This document shows positions 1-9,068 of a stretch of 64,000 bases of DNA, in pieces. The notes beneath the pieces were generated by a model. It was not told the origin of the DNA, did no database searches, and saw nothing but the letters and a program-made list of their open reading frames with translations. Numbering within the stretch: position 1 is the first letter of the stretch; each line of letters opens with the position of its first letter. The stretch is from Marilutibacter chinensis (GTDB taxonomy: Bacteria; Pseudomonadota; Gammaproteobacteria; Xanthomonadales; Xanthomonadaceae): positions 620,001-684,000 of the forward strand of contig NZ_JAKJPO010000001.1 of assembly GCF_021725675.1 (NCBI RefSeq), written 5' to 3'. Made by a program: the position numbers and the translations under genes.

Positions 1-1
1 C

Positions 2-874
2 GAGCAAGGCGGCTTCGCCGCGGCATCGCGTCGCTTGGGCCTGCCCAAGTCCACGGTCAGCAAGCGCGTCGCCGCGCTCGAGGACGCGCTGTCGATCCGC
101 CTGATCCATCGCACCTCGCGAAGCTTCACCCTGACCGAGCTGGGCCGCGACTTCTACGAACACGCGCGTGCCGCACTGATAGAAGCCGAAGCCGCCGAGG
201 CCATCGTCCGCCGCCGCCAGGCCGAGCCCAGCGGCACCGTACGCATCACCGCATCGGTCCCGGTCGCCCAGTCGTATCTGGCCGACGCCCTGCCGCTGCT
301 GGCGCGGCGGCACCCGAAACTGCAACTGCAACTGGATGTGACCGACCGCTTCGTCGACGTGCAGCAGGAAGGCTTCGACATCGCCGTGCGCAGCCACTTC
401 TCACCCCTGCCCGACTCCGGGCTCGTGCAGCGGCAACTGCTGGTCGAACCCGTCGTGCTGGTCGCATCCGCGGCCTATCTGGCGCAACGCGGCGTCCCTC
501 TGTCGCCCGACGAACTGCAACACCACGATGGCCTGCTGACCGCTGCGTCCGCCACCACCTGGACACTGTTCGATCATTCCGGCGAACGCCTGCGGGTGCA
601 GCCGCACGCGGCGATGATCGCCAACGAATCGACCGTGCTGGCGCAGGCCGCGATCGAAGGACTGGGGATCACCTGCCTGCCCGAGGGGATGTGCCGGGCG
701 GCACTCGCCTCCGCTGCCCTGACGCGGGTGCTGCCGGAATGGAATGCCGGCACCGTGACCACGACCCTGGTGATGCCGCACCGGCGCGGACTGCTCCCAG
801 GCGTCCGGGCGACGGTAGAGTTCCTGGTCCAACGCCTGCAGGAGCGGAAACCGCCAGTCAACGCTCTGTCCTGA
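2..874 (+). CDS. LysR-family transcriptional regulator, 5' end outside the window
   Basis: The reading frame is already open at the first bases and the first visible residues lie inside the LysR winged-helix DNA-binding domain (AAASRRLGLPKSTVSKRVAAL, then LIHRTSRSFTLTELG), so roughly the first 15-20 residues are missing. The rest is the periplasmic-binding-protein-like effector domain, with the usual effector-domain features (QRQLLVEPVVLVASAAYL; NESTVLAQAAIEGLGI). Such proteins usually regulate a divergent or nearby gene in response to a small ligand. The effector is not predictable here. The next gene is convergent, so the target probably lies to the left of the window. Confidence 0.9.
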   Translation, partial: EQGGFAAASRRLGLPKSTVSKRVAALEDALSIRLIHRTSRSFTLTELGRDFYEHARAALIEAEAAEAIVRRRQAEPSGTVRITASVPVAQSYLADALPLLARRHPKLQLQLDVTDRFVDVQQEGFDIAVRSHFSPLPDSGLVQRQLLVEPVVLVASAAYLAQRGVPLSPDELQHHDGLLTAASATTWTLFDHSGERLRVQPHAAMIANESTVLAQAAIEGLGITCLPEGMCRAALASAALTRVLPEWNAGTVTTTLVMPHRRGLLPGVRATVEFLVQRLQERKPPVNALS

Positions 875-894
875 CGCCCCCAGACCGGCCGCGA

Positions 895-2160
895 TCACGC
901 CGCAACAGGTTCAGGCTGGTGACGCCGGAACGACGGGCGCTGTCCGCGGGTCATCCACCGCCACAGCCACTCCACCGGCCCATATCGGAAACGCGCCAGC
1001 CACCAATGGCTCATCGCCATCTGCAGACCGAACAGCACGAGCCAGAACAGCAGCACCGGCGCCAGGCCGTGTCCACCGCCGACACCGGCCCCGATCGCGT
1101 AGAACAGCGCCACTGCCGCCACGCTTTGCAGCAGATAGTGAGTCAGGGCCATCCGCCCGACCGCCGCTAACGGCACCAGCCATCGGCGCAGGCGTGGATG
1201 GCAGAACGCCAGCACGAATCCCGCCGCGTAGGCGACGCCCAGCGCGACCGGCTCCAGACGTGCCAGCATCCGCAACGCCAGCTTCAACGTCCGGGTGTCG
1301 AGGTCCGGATGCGCGGCCCGCCACGAGGCCTGCACCTCGGACAGTCCCATCAACCCCAGGCCGACCGCCAGGCCGCCGGCGAACAGCCACCGAAGCAGGC
1401 TGCGATGCCGCCACGGATCCTGCAGCAATCCCTTGCGCCCCGCCCAGTATCCGAGCAGGAAGCGCGACAGCACGAAACACAGCAGCGCCCAGTTCGCCAG
1501 CCGCGCCCAGTTGGCGACCGCGATGTTGCCGTGCAGGGCGGCCATCCAGGAAGGTGTCGAGAACGCCTGCCAGGCCTGCGCGAAGACCTCCTTGCCGGCG
1601 GGAATCTGTGGCAGCCACGAGCGCACCGTCGGCGCGACCAGCGGTGGCAATACCGCAATCGCCAAGGCGGTCGCCAGCAGCGCGCGGTCAGGCAGATGCC
1701 GGAATGGCAGCATCAACACGCCCACCACGGCATAGGTCAACAGGATGTCGCCCCACCAGATGAAATAGCCGTGCACCAGGCCGATCAGTGCCAGTGCCGA
1801 CATCCGCCGCAGGTAGCGCCGCACACCCGTGTCGTGCGCCGGGCGATCCAACTGCAGCGAAAAGCCCAGCCCGAACAGCAGCGAGAACACGGTGATGAAC
1901 TTGCCGTCGGCCAGCAGCGACATCGCCGCGATCGCGGCGCCGTCGAATCCCGCGGTCGGAAGTTCCGAGCGCACGCTCTTCGGCATCAACTCGTACAGCG
2001 ACAACCAACGCAGGTTGACCACGGCGACGCCGGCCAGGGCGAAGCCCCTCAGCGCATCGATGACCTCGTAGCGCGGACGGATGGTTGCGGCCAGACACGT
2101 GCTCCCGGTTCGCGGCAAGGGGCACAGGATACGGGAGCGGCCATCGCCATGCCGGTCCAT
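895..2160 (-). CDS. DUF418 / YeiB-like integral membrane protein
   Basis: A polytopic inner-membrane protein of 421 aa. The N-terminal signature IDALRGFALAGVAVVN, the loop GKFITVFSLLFGLGFSLQL and the later LVHGYFIWWGDILLTYAVVG are typical of the YeiB/DUF418 family. The C-terminal DUF418 part carries GPVEWLWRWMT, a recognisable family end. Function is unknown; transport of a small solute is often suspected. The ATG at 2160 is preceded by GGAGGG about 9 nt upstream, which supports this start. The first ~30 residues are hydrophilic and not family-conserved, so a later non-ATG start is possible. Confidence 0.85.
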   Translation of the reverse strand: MDRHGDGRSRILCPLPRTGSTCLAATIRPRYEVIDALRGFALAGVAVVNLRWLSLYELMPKSVRSELPTAGFDGAAIAAMSLLADGKFITVFSLLFGLGFSLQLDRPAHDTGVRRYLRRMSALALIGLVHGYFIWWGDILLTYAVVGVLMLPFRHLPDRALLATALAIAVLPPLVAPTVRSWLPQIPAGKEVFAQAWQAFSTPSWMAALHGNIAVANWARLANWALLCFVLSRFLLGYWAGRKGLLQDPWRHRSLLRWLFAGGLAVGLGLMGLSEVQASWRAAHPDLDTRTLKLALRMLARLEPVALGVAYAAGFVLAFCHPRLRRWLVPLAAVGRMALTHYLLQSVAAVALFYAIGAGVGGGHGLAPVLLFWLVLFGLQMAMSHWWLARFRYGPVEWLWRWMTRGQRPSFRRHQPEPVAA

Positions 2161-2575
2161 GGCGCGCGAGACCCTCCCGCTTCATCGGCGGACGGCAGCA
2201 CAGCTTCCCGACCCGCGCCCCGGAACGTCGACGTCGTGAAGCTTCGCGGTCCGGCGCAATGCCCACCGGCGAGGGAACCGCCAGGCAGCTTCCGGCCCGG
2301 CATGCATCGCTTGCCCGCCAGGCGGACCGCTCCCGGACCACTCCCGTCGTTGCGCGATCCATCCCGACCATGCAATGGGCAAGATTCTCCATACAATCGG
2401 CTTCCCGCCCACAGCCTTCGCATCGGTCAGGATTCGTGCTTTCCGGCGCCGGCGCGGCACATTCTTCAGTACCACGATCGCAACAGGACACCCGAGGGAG
2501 GACGCTGTCCCATAACCATCCGGCCGTACCCATCCAGACGCAATACGGATCCAGCTTCAACAGGGGGCAATACAC
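2161..2575. other. Intergenic region between divergent genes
   Basis: About 415 bases separate the divergent starts of the YeiB-like gene and the lipoprotein gene. It should contain both promoters. No convincing sigma-70 boxes, hairpins or small genes stood out by eye. Confidence 0.4.
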
Positions 2576-3454
2576 GTGAAGACGATCGTAGCAGCGATGT
2601 TCATGTCAGCCGGCCTCGCCGGGTGCGCGATCTACCCGGTCGCGCCAAGATGGAGCGCAGACGAAATCGACGACGCCGCGACCCAGGACGCATTTCTGGC
2701 CGCGGATCCGGAAGGCGCGCTCAAGCGGGTGCAAGGCGTACGCCAGTTGCTCGCGCAGGAAACCGATGCGCGCCAGAAGGCGGAGATCATCGCCTCGGAG
2801 GCCACGTTCTATGGAACCTTTCTGGCCGCACTGGGCGTGGCGATCGACAAGGTCGGAGTGAGGAACACGGGCGCCGGAGCGGCAACGCTTTCGGGGCTGT
2901 TCACCGGTCGCTACCGGCTCGCCGACCAGCAGGTCGTGTTGCGCAAGGCCGAAGCGCGGGCGGCCTGCCTGGAAAAGACGTTGACACCCGCGGTGTTTGA
3001 CCAGAAGGAGCTGGAACGACTGACCGGCGATTCCCGCAGCCGGGCGCGCGCCACCGCCGAAAGCATGAAGCTGGGCGACGCGGCGATACTCAACGCCGCC
3101 GACAATCCTGCCCTCAATCGATGGGCCCTGTCCGAGGCCGAGACCCTCGTCGCCAATGCCAGTACCGGACGGGAGCGGATTCCAGAATTGACCTGGCGCG
3201 CCCTGCGCCGCCTGACCAACGACCTGCGTATCGCCCTGGCGGGCATCCCGCTGACGCCGATGACGCGGGACCAGATGCAGCAGACGATCAACGATGCGGT
3301 CACGCAGGAAGAGCTCGCGGAAGGCCGGGCCGAGGCCGCCATCAAGAGTTCCGGGGCCCCCGATCCGGAGACGGCCCGGATGTTGAAGGAACTGGCGGCC
3401 GCAGCGGCCGTCGAGGCCACGATGGAGGCCTGCTTCGTCGAGTACCCGCAGTAG
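2576..3454 (+). CDS. Putative lipoprotein of unknown function
   Basis: 292 aa starting at a GTG preceded by CAGGGGGC. The N-terminus is a lipoprotein signal peptide: MKTIVAAMFMSAGLAGC, with the lipobox LAGC placing the lipidated cysteine at residue 17. The mature part is rich in Ala, Glu and Arg and looks mainly helical (AEARAACLEKTL; ERLTGDSRSRARATAESMKLGDA). No catalytic motif or known domain is recognised. A short hydrophobic stretch (residues ~80-95) may sit against the membrane. It stands alone, with no obvious operon partner. Confidence 0.7.
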   Translation: MKTIVAAMFMSAGLAGCAIYPVAPRWSADEIDDAATQDAFLAADPEGALKRVQGVRQLLAQETDARQKAEIIASEATFYGTFLAALGVAIDKVGVRNTGAGAATLSGLFTGRYRLADQQVVLRKAEARAACLEKTLTPAVFDQKELERLTGDSRSRARATAESMKLGDAAILNAADNPALNRWALSEAETLVANASTGRERIPELTWRALRRLTNDLRIALAGIPLTPMTRDQMQQTINDAVTQEELAEGRAEAAIKSSGAPDPETARMLKELAAAAAVEATMEACFVEYPQ

Positions 3455-3482
3455 GAGGGAGACGCCGTTCCCGCTGCGCCCA

Positions 3483-3521
3483 CAGGAGCGACCGCGGACC
3501 GTGCGCGCCACGGTCGTCCCT
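3483..3521. repeat. Imperfect GC-rich hairpin, REP-like
   Basis: Downstream of the lipoprotein gene. GACCGTG (3497-3503) pairs with CACGGTC (3509-3515), and the outer flanks CAGGAGCGACC and GGTCGTCCCTG nearly pair. There is no T-run, so it resembles a REP-type palindrome more than a terminator. Confidence 0.35.
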
Positions 3522-3650
3522 GATGCCTCACCTGCGACGGCCGGCGACGCTGCCGGCACCGGCAGACGCACGGGAACCGCATGTTCGTACAGGACCGCAC
3601 ATGCGCGTTCGCGTGGCCTCCTTGTCACCTCTCACTACCGGAGTCGATCC

Positions 3651-4085
3651 ATGAACGACGACGAAGCCGCGATCGGTACCGTCCTCGATGCGATGTACGC
3701 GATGATCTCGGGCCCCGCCGGGCCACGCGACTGGAGCCGTCAGGACGAATTCTTCCATCCCGCATGCCGACAGATCCGTACCGGGGCGGATGCCGATGGA
3801 ACGCCGTGGATGCAGAGCTTCGGACTGGCCGAATACCGGGAGAATGCCGACCGATTGCTGTCGAGCATGGACTTCTACGAAGTCGAGACCCACCGCGAAC
3901 TGCGGATCTTCGGCAACATCGCCCATGCCTGGAGCCGCTACGAAGCCCGCACCTCGCCCGATGCACCGCGGCCCGAACGGCGCGGCATCAACAGCATCCA
4001 GCTCTACCGGGAAGCCGACGGCCGCTGGCGGATCATCCACATGATCTGGGACAACGAGCGGCCGGGCCTGCGGATTGCCGACTGA
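3651..4085 (+). CDS. SnoaL/NTF2-like small protein
   Basis: 144 aa from the ATG at 3651; an upstream extension in the same frame is Arg/Ala-rich and unlike protein. The pattern fits a SnoaL/DUF4440 NTF2-like fold: an N-terminal helix (AAIGTVLDAMYAMI), then QDEFFHPACRQI, a middle segment FYEVETHRELRIFGNIAHAW, and the C-terminal strand pair INSIQLYREADGRWRIIHMIW. Family members are small cone-shaped enzymes or binding proteins. The residues visible do not identify a substrate. Confidence 0.75.
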   Translation: MNDDEAAIGTVLDAMYAMISGPAGPRDWSRQDEFFHPACRQIRTGADADGTPWMQSFGLAEYRENADRLLSSMDFYEVETHRELRIFGNIAHAWSRYEARTSPDAPRPERRGINSIQLYREADGRWRIIHMIWDNERPGLRIAD

Positions 4086-4545
4086 TCGACAAGGATTGCG
4101 GCAAAGCCCGGCGGGCGCGAGGCAAAGGCCACTGCACCGGATCGCACGACCGAACCGGTGCGGTCCTGCCCCTGGCCTCTCACGGCGGCGGCGCGTAGGC
4201 GACCAGGATCGCCCCCAGAATCGCGTCGGGGAACGCAATCGGACCGCATCGCTGCCGGGAAATGCCTCTTCCCGTGCCCGACGCGAACGGGAGAAGAAGC
4301 CGATTCGTCCGGCTCGACTTCAGTGTCGCTCTTGTATTCGACCCGGCGTGGACCGGCACTACGGACGGCCAGCGTCGAAACCGTGACGCATGCACCATTT
4401 TTCGTGCGGCCATGACCGGTTTGCCCGCATCCGGTCGTTTGGCCTGGATGGAAACGCCATTCATGCCTGCGGTGTTTCCCCGGGCCGCAAACGAGTGGCC
4501 CGGCTCAGGTGGCATGGAATCACGACTCCATATCGAGGGATTGAA
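4086..4545. other. Intergenic region without a recognised gene
   Basis: 460 bases upstream of the Cys-rich small gene. Frames are open here but the composition is low-complexity Arg/Pro/Ala of GC-rich shadow type. A promoter for the MNIO cassette is expected, but no clear boxes were seen. Confidence 0.4.
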
Positions 4546-4803
4546 ATGAAATCGACCAAGAGCACTCAGCTCCAGGCACAGGGCCCGTTCCGGGCTGGAA
4601 ACGTGATAAAAGTCTCACTTCCTGCGAGCGCCTACTACGATCTGAGCACCTTCCAGAAGGTGCAGAAGGACATCCTCGGCCGGCTCGGATGCCTGGCCTG
4701 TTGTTCCGGTTGGGACATCCGATGGGACGTGCAACGCAACTTCCTCGTCGACGAAAAGCTGAACGTACTGGCGAACGACGGGCCTGCCGCTCCGGGCTTC
4801 TGA
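4546..4803 (+). CDS. Small Cys-containing protein, candidate RiPP precursor for the MNIO enzyme
   Basis: 85 aa, preceded by GAGGG at 4535-4539 with 6-nt spacing, which fixes the start. No signal peptide is seen. The notable element is a compact motif at residues 46-60, C-x-x-C-C-S-G-W-D-x-x-W, with cysteines 49, 52 and 53. The stop is followed after 4 nt by the start of the DUF692/MNIO gene, so the two are translated together. Known MNIO enzymes modify Cys- or Asn-rich regions of small ribosomal peptides. This makes the protein a candidate substrate. That role is inferred from position and composition, not from a recognised precursor family. It could instead be an accessory subunit. Confidence 0.6.
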   Translation: MKSTKSTQLQAQGPFRAGNVIKVSLPASAYYDLSTFQKVQKDILGRLGCLACCSGWDIRWDVQRNFLVDEKLNVLANDGPAAPGF

Positions 4804-4807
4804 CCTG

Positions 4808-6232
4808 ATGGCACCTCTTCCCGAACTGGGTGTCGGGATCGTCTACTTTCCCGCGCTCGAGCCCCTGCTCGACGCGGGAAAGGGACTGATCGACGTCATC
4901 GAAGTCGAGCCGCAGCCGCTGTGGCTCATGGACTCGCAGGCCGGCGGGAGTCCGCGTCTCGACGAACGTGCCTTCGACCGTCTGCGTGCGCGCCCCCAGC
5001 GCAAGCTCGTCCACGGCGTCGGCATGCCGCTGGCCGGCACCCTGGGCCTGGACATGCCGCAGATCGCGCCTTTCCTCGAATCCATTGCGCGGCTGGACCC
5101 ACCATGGATAAGCGAGCACCTGGCGTTCCTGCGTGCCGGCCCACCGCATCGGGCGTTCAACACCGGCTTCCTGTTGCCGCCGCTGCAGTCGCAGGAAACC
5201 ATCGAGACGAGCGTGCGCAACATCCGGCGGATGCAGGCGGCCGTCGGGCGTCCGCTGGCGTTCGAGAATCCGGCCAACTATCTCAGGCCGCTGCCTGGCG
5301 AGATCGGCGACGGAGCGTTCCTGGCCGAGATCGCCGAACGCGCCGATTGCGGCATCCTGCTGGACCTTCACAACCTCTGGTGCAATCAGCTCAACGGACG
5401 GCAAAGCGTCGACGAAGTGTTGTCGGCATTGCCGCTGGAGCGCGTCTGGGAAGTGCATCTTGCCGGCGGCGACGCGATGGACGGGTTCTGGCTCGACGCC
5501 CATTCCGGACCTGTTCCCGATCCGCTGATGACGCTGTGCAGGCACTGGTTTCCGCGGCTGCCGAATCTGAAGTCCGTGGTGTTCGAGATCATTCCCGACT
5601 ACCTGCCCGCCAAGGGCATCGACACGGATGCGCTCCTTGCGCAGCTGCAAGCCATCCGCGATCTCTGGGAAACACGCGGATCACGTGCCCGCCGGGCTGC
5701 ACGCTCCCGCCCGAGGAAGACCTCGCCCGATGTCGGCGCCGACCTGCCTTCGCAGAGCGAATGGGAGAACACGCTGGCACGACGGGTCAACCGGCGGCAT
5801 ACCCCGGAACCTGCCGATGCGACCTGGATCCACGACCCGGCCATCGGCATCCTGCAGCAACTGGTGACCAATGTCCGCGCTGGGATGCTGGTCGACCTGC
5901 TGACCTTGAGCTATCGGCTGATGGTGCTGTACCTGGGCGAACCGCGCGTGCGCACGCTCATGGAGACGTACTGGGAGCAAACGATGCCCGAGCCGTTCGC
6001 CGGCCGCGAGGCCGCCCGCTTCGCGCGCTTCGTTCGCGACCAGCGCCTTGCGGTGCCCTACCTCGACGAGGTCCTCGCCTACGAGGTCGCATCGATGGAC
6101 GCGGTGGCCACCGGCGTCGCGAGACAAGTAGCCTTCAGCAGCGATCCGCGGGTGATCGTCGAGGCCCTTCGTGCCGGACGGCGTCCGGATGCAGTACCGG
6201 CGGGACAGTACGAACTGACGGTCACGCCATGA
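4808..6232 (+). CDS. DUF692 (MNIO-type) iron enzyme with fused C-terminal partner-like domain
   Basis: 474 aa. Residues 1-290 form a DUF692 TIM barrel of the multinuclear non-heme iron oxidative (MNIO) family. Candidate metal ligands are visible in the family order: His69, SEH at 102-104, E153-N154 (FENPANY), DLHN at 186-189, E215 and H217 (WEVHLAGG), D230 and H232 (WLDAHSGPVP), and E260 (VFEIIPD). After a basic linker (292-305), residues ~315-474 are helical (NVRAGMLVDLLTLSYRLMVLYLGE; VPYLDEVLAYEVASM) and resemble the separate HvfC/BufC (DUF2063-like) partner that normally accompanies such enzymes, here apparently fused. It is coupled to the small Cys protein just upstream. The reaction is probably an oxidative Cys or backbone modification, but this is not determinable here. 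Confidence 0.85.
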   Translation: MAPLPELGVGIVYFPALEPLLDAGKGLIDVIEVEPQPLWLMDSQAGGSPRLDERAFDRLRARPQRKLVHGVGMPLAGTLGLDMPQIAPFLESIARLDPPWISEHLAFLRAGPPHRAFNTGFLLPPLQSQETIETSVRNIRRMQAAVGRPLAFENPANYLRPLPGEIGDGAFLAEIAERADCGILLDLHNLWCNQLNGRQSVDEVLSALPLERVWEVHLAGGDAMDGFWLDAHSGPVPDPLMTLCRHWFPRLPNLKSVVFEIIPDYLPAKGIDTDALLAQLQAIRDLWETRGSRARRAARSRPRKTSPDVGADLPSQSEWENTLARRVNRRHTPEPADATWIHDPAIGILQQLVTNVRAGMLVDLLTLSYRLMVLYLGEPRVRTLMETYWEQTMPEPFAGREAARFARFVRDQRLAVPYLDEVLAYEVASMDAVATGVARQVAFSSDPRVIVEALRAGRRPDAVPAGQYELTVTP

Positions 6233-6452
6233 GCGGCGGTGACAGATAAGGACCCACACGAGGACCTCCACCCGCCTGTCGGGATGGCAGCAGACGCCAC
6301 CGCCGACGTCCTGTCCTGCCGACGTTCCCACCGGCACGCGCTGCCAACCGCGCCTGGCGCGTGATGTCGGGCATGCGCGCCACCCGCAACGCCATGCCCG
6401 GTCCGCTATCATCGGGCGCCCCACGTTGCCGTGGTCCTGCCAGGAGAACGCG

Positions 6453-7475
6453 ATGCCCGCAACACCTGTCCCGATGGTGCCCGTGGTCGTACCCCCGCAG
6501 CGCGCACTCATCGAGCGCGGCGGCTGGACGCGGTCCGTCGGGATCGCATCGCATGGGTTGCTCGTACTCGCCGCCCTCGCCTGTCCTGCCACCGCCGCGT
6601 TCGCCCGCGACGCCGCCTCGACCGGGCCGGCGGCGCCAGCGGTCGTGATCGAGGATGTGGAGCGCTTCTATCGCATCTACGACGCTGCCGGGAGAATGCC
6701 CGACGCCGGACGGCTGCAGCGTGACTATCTCGACCCCGGATCGGACGGCCTGCACCACTTCGCCCGGCTGCGCCGCGTCACCGGCGAAGCGATCGCCGCC
6801 ACCCTGGACAAACGGCCGGAACTGTACGAGCAGGCCCGCAGCTGCATGCGTGTGATGCCGCAGGTCAAGCAACGGCTTGGCCAGGCACTGAACAACCTGG
6901 CCACGCGCTACCCGGAAGCGAACCTGCCGCCGGTGACGATCGTGGTCGGTCGCGGCAAGCCGGTCGGCATCGGCTACCCCGACAGCGGACTGCAGATCGG
7001 ACTGGAAGCCCTGTGCGCGGTCGACTGGATGAATCCGGACCTGGAAGACCGCTTCGTCCACGTGATCGCGCATGAGTATGCACACGTCCAGCTGGCCCCG
7101 GAGAGCGCCAACCTCGAACAGGCCACCGTGCTGGAGCGATCGCTGATGGAAGGCGCGGCCGAGTTCGCCGCCGAGCTGATCTCGGGCAGCACCGCCTATG
7201 CGCATTTCGACACGCTGACGCTTGGCCGCGAGAAGGAGATCGAGACCGCGTTCCAGGCCGACGTCGACAAGACCGACCTCGGAGCCTGGCTCGACAACAG
7301 CAGCGCGGAAAAGCCGGGCGATCTCGGCTATTGGGTCGGTTACCGGATCGTCAAGGCCTACTACCTGCACGCCGACGACAAACGCCGGGCCTTTCGCGAG
7401 CTGCTGCGGATGGAAGATCCGGAGGCGTTCTTTGCGGCGAGTGGCTGGTATCCCGGCATCGAATTCGAAGAATAG
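6453..7475 (+). CDS. Exported DUF2268-type predicted zinc-dependent protease
   Basis: 340 aa from an ATG preceded by AGGAG at 6442-6446. The zinc-binding HExxH signature is present as HEYAH (VIAHEYAHVQL), followed by a downstream EGAAEFAAELISG that can supply the third ligand. The C-terminal GYWVGYRIVKAYYLHADDKRRA matches DUF2268. The N-terminus has a hydrophobic stretch (SVGIASHGLLVLAALACPATAAFA) ending in an AxA-type cleavage site, though it begins about 30 residues in, so a later start is possible. It probably acts in the periplasm on unknown peptides. Confidence 0.75.
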   Translation: MPATPVPMVPVVVPPQRALIERGGWTRSVGIASHGLLVLAALACPATAAFARDAASTGPAAPAVVIEDVERFYRIYDAAGRMPDAGRLQRDYLDPGSDGLHHFARLRRVTGEAIAATLDKRPELYEQARSCMRVMPQVKQRLGQALNNLATRYPEANLPPVTIVVGRGKPVGIGYPDSGLQIGLEALCAVDWMNPDLEDRFVHVIAHEYAHVQLAPESANLEQATVLERSLMEGAAEFAAELISGSTAYAHFDTLTLGREKEIETAFQADVDKTDLGAWLDNSSAEKPGDLGYWVGYRIVKAYYLHADDKRRAFRELLRMEDPEAFFAASGWYPGIEFEE

Positions 7476-7757
7476 ATTCGGGGCGATCGACCGGTCGATC
7501 AGCCGGGACGAACGCCAGCGCCAGTGGCACGCGAACGCCATCGCCCCGGATCCACCGCTCCGCCCTGGTGCGGACTTCATCCCGCCGCGCATCCAAACCG
7601 TGAAAGCGGTCCTGCTTCATGGGTAGGGGGTACGAGCGTGCGTCCGTTCCGGTCGCCACGGCTCGCCAGCACGCCCCCCAGGTCAACTGCGATCGGCCCT
7701 GGTGCCCGGCCTGCCGTCATTGCTGTCCACTTCCATTCTTTTCCAAGGAGTTTCGGA

Positions 7758-8972
7758 ATGCGCAAGTTCAGTATGTCGGTCCTCGCAGCCACCGTCGCCA
7801 TGGCCGTGTCAGGAGCGGCTTTCGCCGCCGACGATCTTCCGCCCGCACTGAAGGCGGCCATGCAACGCGACCTGGGGTTGTCCGGGACGCAGCTGGCCCA
7901 GTACCTGAAGACCGAGCGCCTCGCCACGCAACAGGAGCGGCTCCTGCAGAGGCAGATGGGCCGCAACTTCGCCGGCGCCTGGCTGGAGCGCAAGGCCAAC
8001 GGCTCGTATGGCCTCGTGGTGGCCAGCACTTCGCCCGTCGCCGCCCGGGGCCCCGCGGGCGTAGAGACGCGCCAGGCCCGCCACAGTCTCGCCGCGCTCA
8101 ATGCGGCGAAGGGCCAGCTCGACAGCCAGCTCGGCCGATCCGGCGGAGTTCCGAGGGGCGTGTACAGCTGGGCGGTGGACCTGCCGAGCAACAGCGTCGT
8201 GGTCGGCGTCGCACCGGGCGCGGAGGATGCGGCGATCGACTTCGTCGCCCGCAGCGGACTGGATGCGAACACGGTGCGATTCGAAACGATGACCGAGGCG
8301 CCGCAGCGGCGCGTCGACATCCAGGGCGGCCGCGGCATCCTGCGCAACCCGGGCGACGGCTATCTGTATGCCTGCTCGATCGGTTTTTCGGTCACCAAGG
8401 GCTCGACCAAGGGCTTCGCCACCGCGGGCCACTGCGGCGACACCGGAGAGATCGTCTACCAGGAGCTGTCGCAGTGGTCGCTCGGCGTCAGCCTGGGTTC
8501 GTTCGCCGCCTCGACCATGCCGGACGGCAACCAGACCGGCCCCGACCGCGGCTGGGTGCAGGTCGACAGCACCCATACCCTGCAGCCGAGCGTCTACGGC
8601 TACGGCAAGGGCGACGTCACCGTCCATGGCAGTACCGAGGCCCCGGTCGGCGCCGCGCTGTGCCGTTCCGGCCGCACCACCGGCTGGCGCTGCGGCTCCA
8701 TCCTCAGCAAGAACCAGACCGTGTCCTACGTCGACGGCTCCGGCAACCCGGATGGCACCGTCACCGGGCTGACCCGGACCTCCGCCTGTGCCGAGGGCGG
8801 CGATTCCGGCGGTTCGTTCATCACCGGGGCCGGCCAGGCCCAGGGCGTGCTGTCGGGCGGCAGCGGCAGCTGCAAGGGCCGCCAGGGCCGGACCGGCGGC
8901 GGTAACAGCTACTACACGCCGATCAACCCGATCCTGAGCGCCTACGGGCTGACCCTCCGTACCAGCCCGTAA
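7758..8972 (+). CDS. Secreted alpha-lytic-type serine protease (S1 family) with pro-region
   Basis: 404 aa. A signal peptide (residues 1-23, cleaved after AFA) is followed by an alpha-lytic-protease-type pro-region to about residue 185, then a chymotrypsin-fold catalytic domain. The triad is visible: His225 in TAGHC, Asp263 in GPDRGWVQVD, Ser350 in GDSGGS. Cysteines 206/226, 302/312 and 344/372 are placed as the three disulfides of bacterial alpha-lytic proteases. The pro-region acts as a folding catalyst in this family and is removed after export. An AAGGAG site precedes the ATG, and a strong terminator follows the stop, so it is probably monocistronic. Lytic exoproteases of this type are characteristic of Lysobacter. 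Confidence 0.93.
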   Translation: MRKFSMSVLAATVAMAVSGAAFAADDLPPALKAAMQRDLGLSGTQLAQYLKTERLATQQERLLQRQMGRNFAGAWLERKANGSYGLVVASTSPVAARGPAGVETRQARHSLAALNAAKGQLDSQLGRSGGVPRGVYSWAVDLPSNSVVVGVAPGAEDAAIDFVARSGLDANTVRFETMTEAPQRRVDIQGGRGILRNPGDGYLYACSIGFSVTKGSTKGFATAGHCGDTGEIVYQELSQWSLGVSLGSFAASTMPDGNQTGPDRGWVQVDSTHTLQPSVYGYGKGDVTVHGSTEAPVGAALCRSGRTTGWRCGSILSKNQTVSYVDGSGNPDGTVTGLTRTSACAEGGDSGGSFITGAGQAQGVLSGGSGSCKGRQGRTGGGNSYYTPINPILSAYGLTLRTSP

Positions 8973-8995
8973 TTTCCGCCGCTGGTTCGCAGCAA

Positions 8996-9026
8996 GGGCG
9001 CTCCGGGTCTCCGGGGCGCCCTTTTT
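8996..9026 (+). terminator. Rho-independent terminator of the protease gene
   Basis: An 11-bp stem (8996-9006 with 9011-9021, one G-U pair), a 4-nt loop and five T residues at 9022-9026, 24 nt after the protease stop codon. Confidence 0.9.
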
Positions 9027-9068
9027 CATGCGCCCGGGACATTCACCGTCCGTAGATCGAAACGAGGC

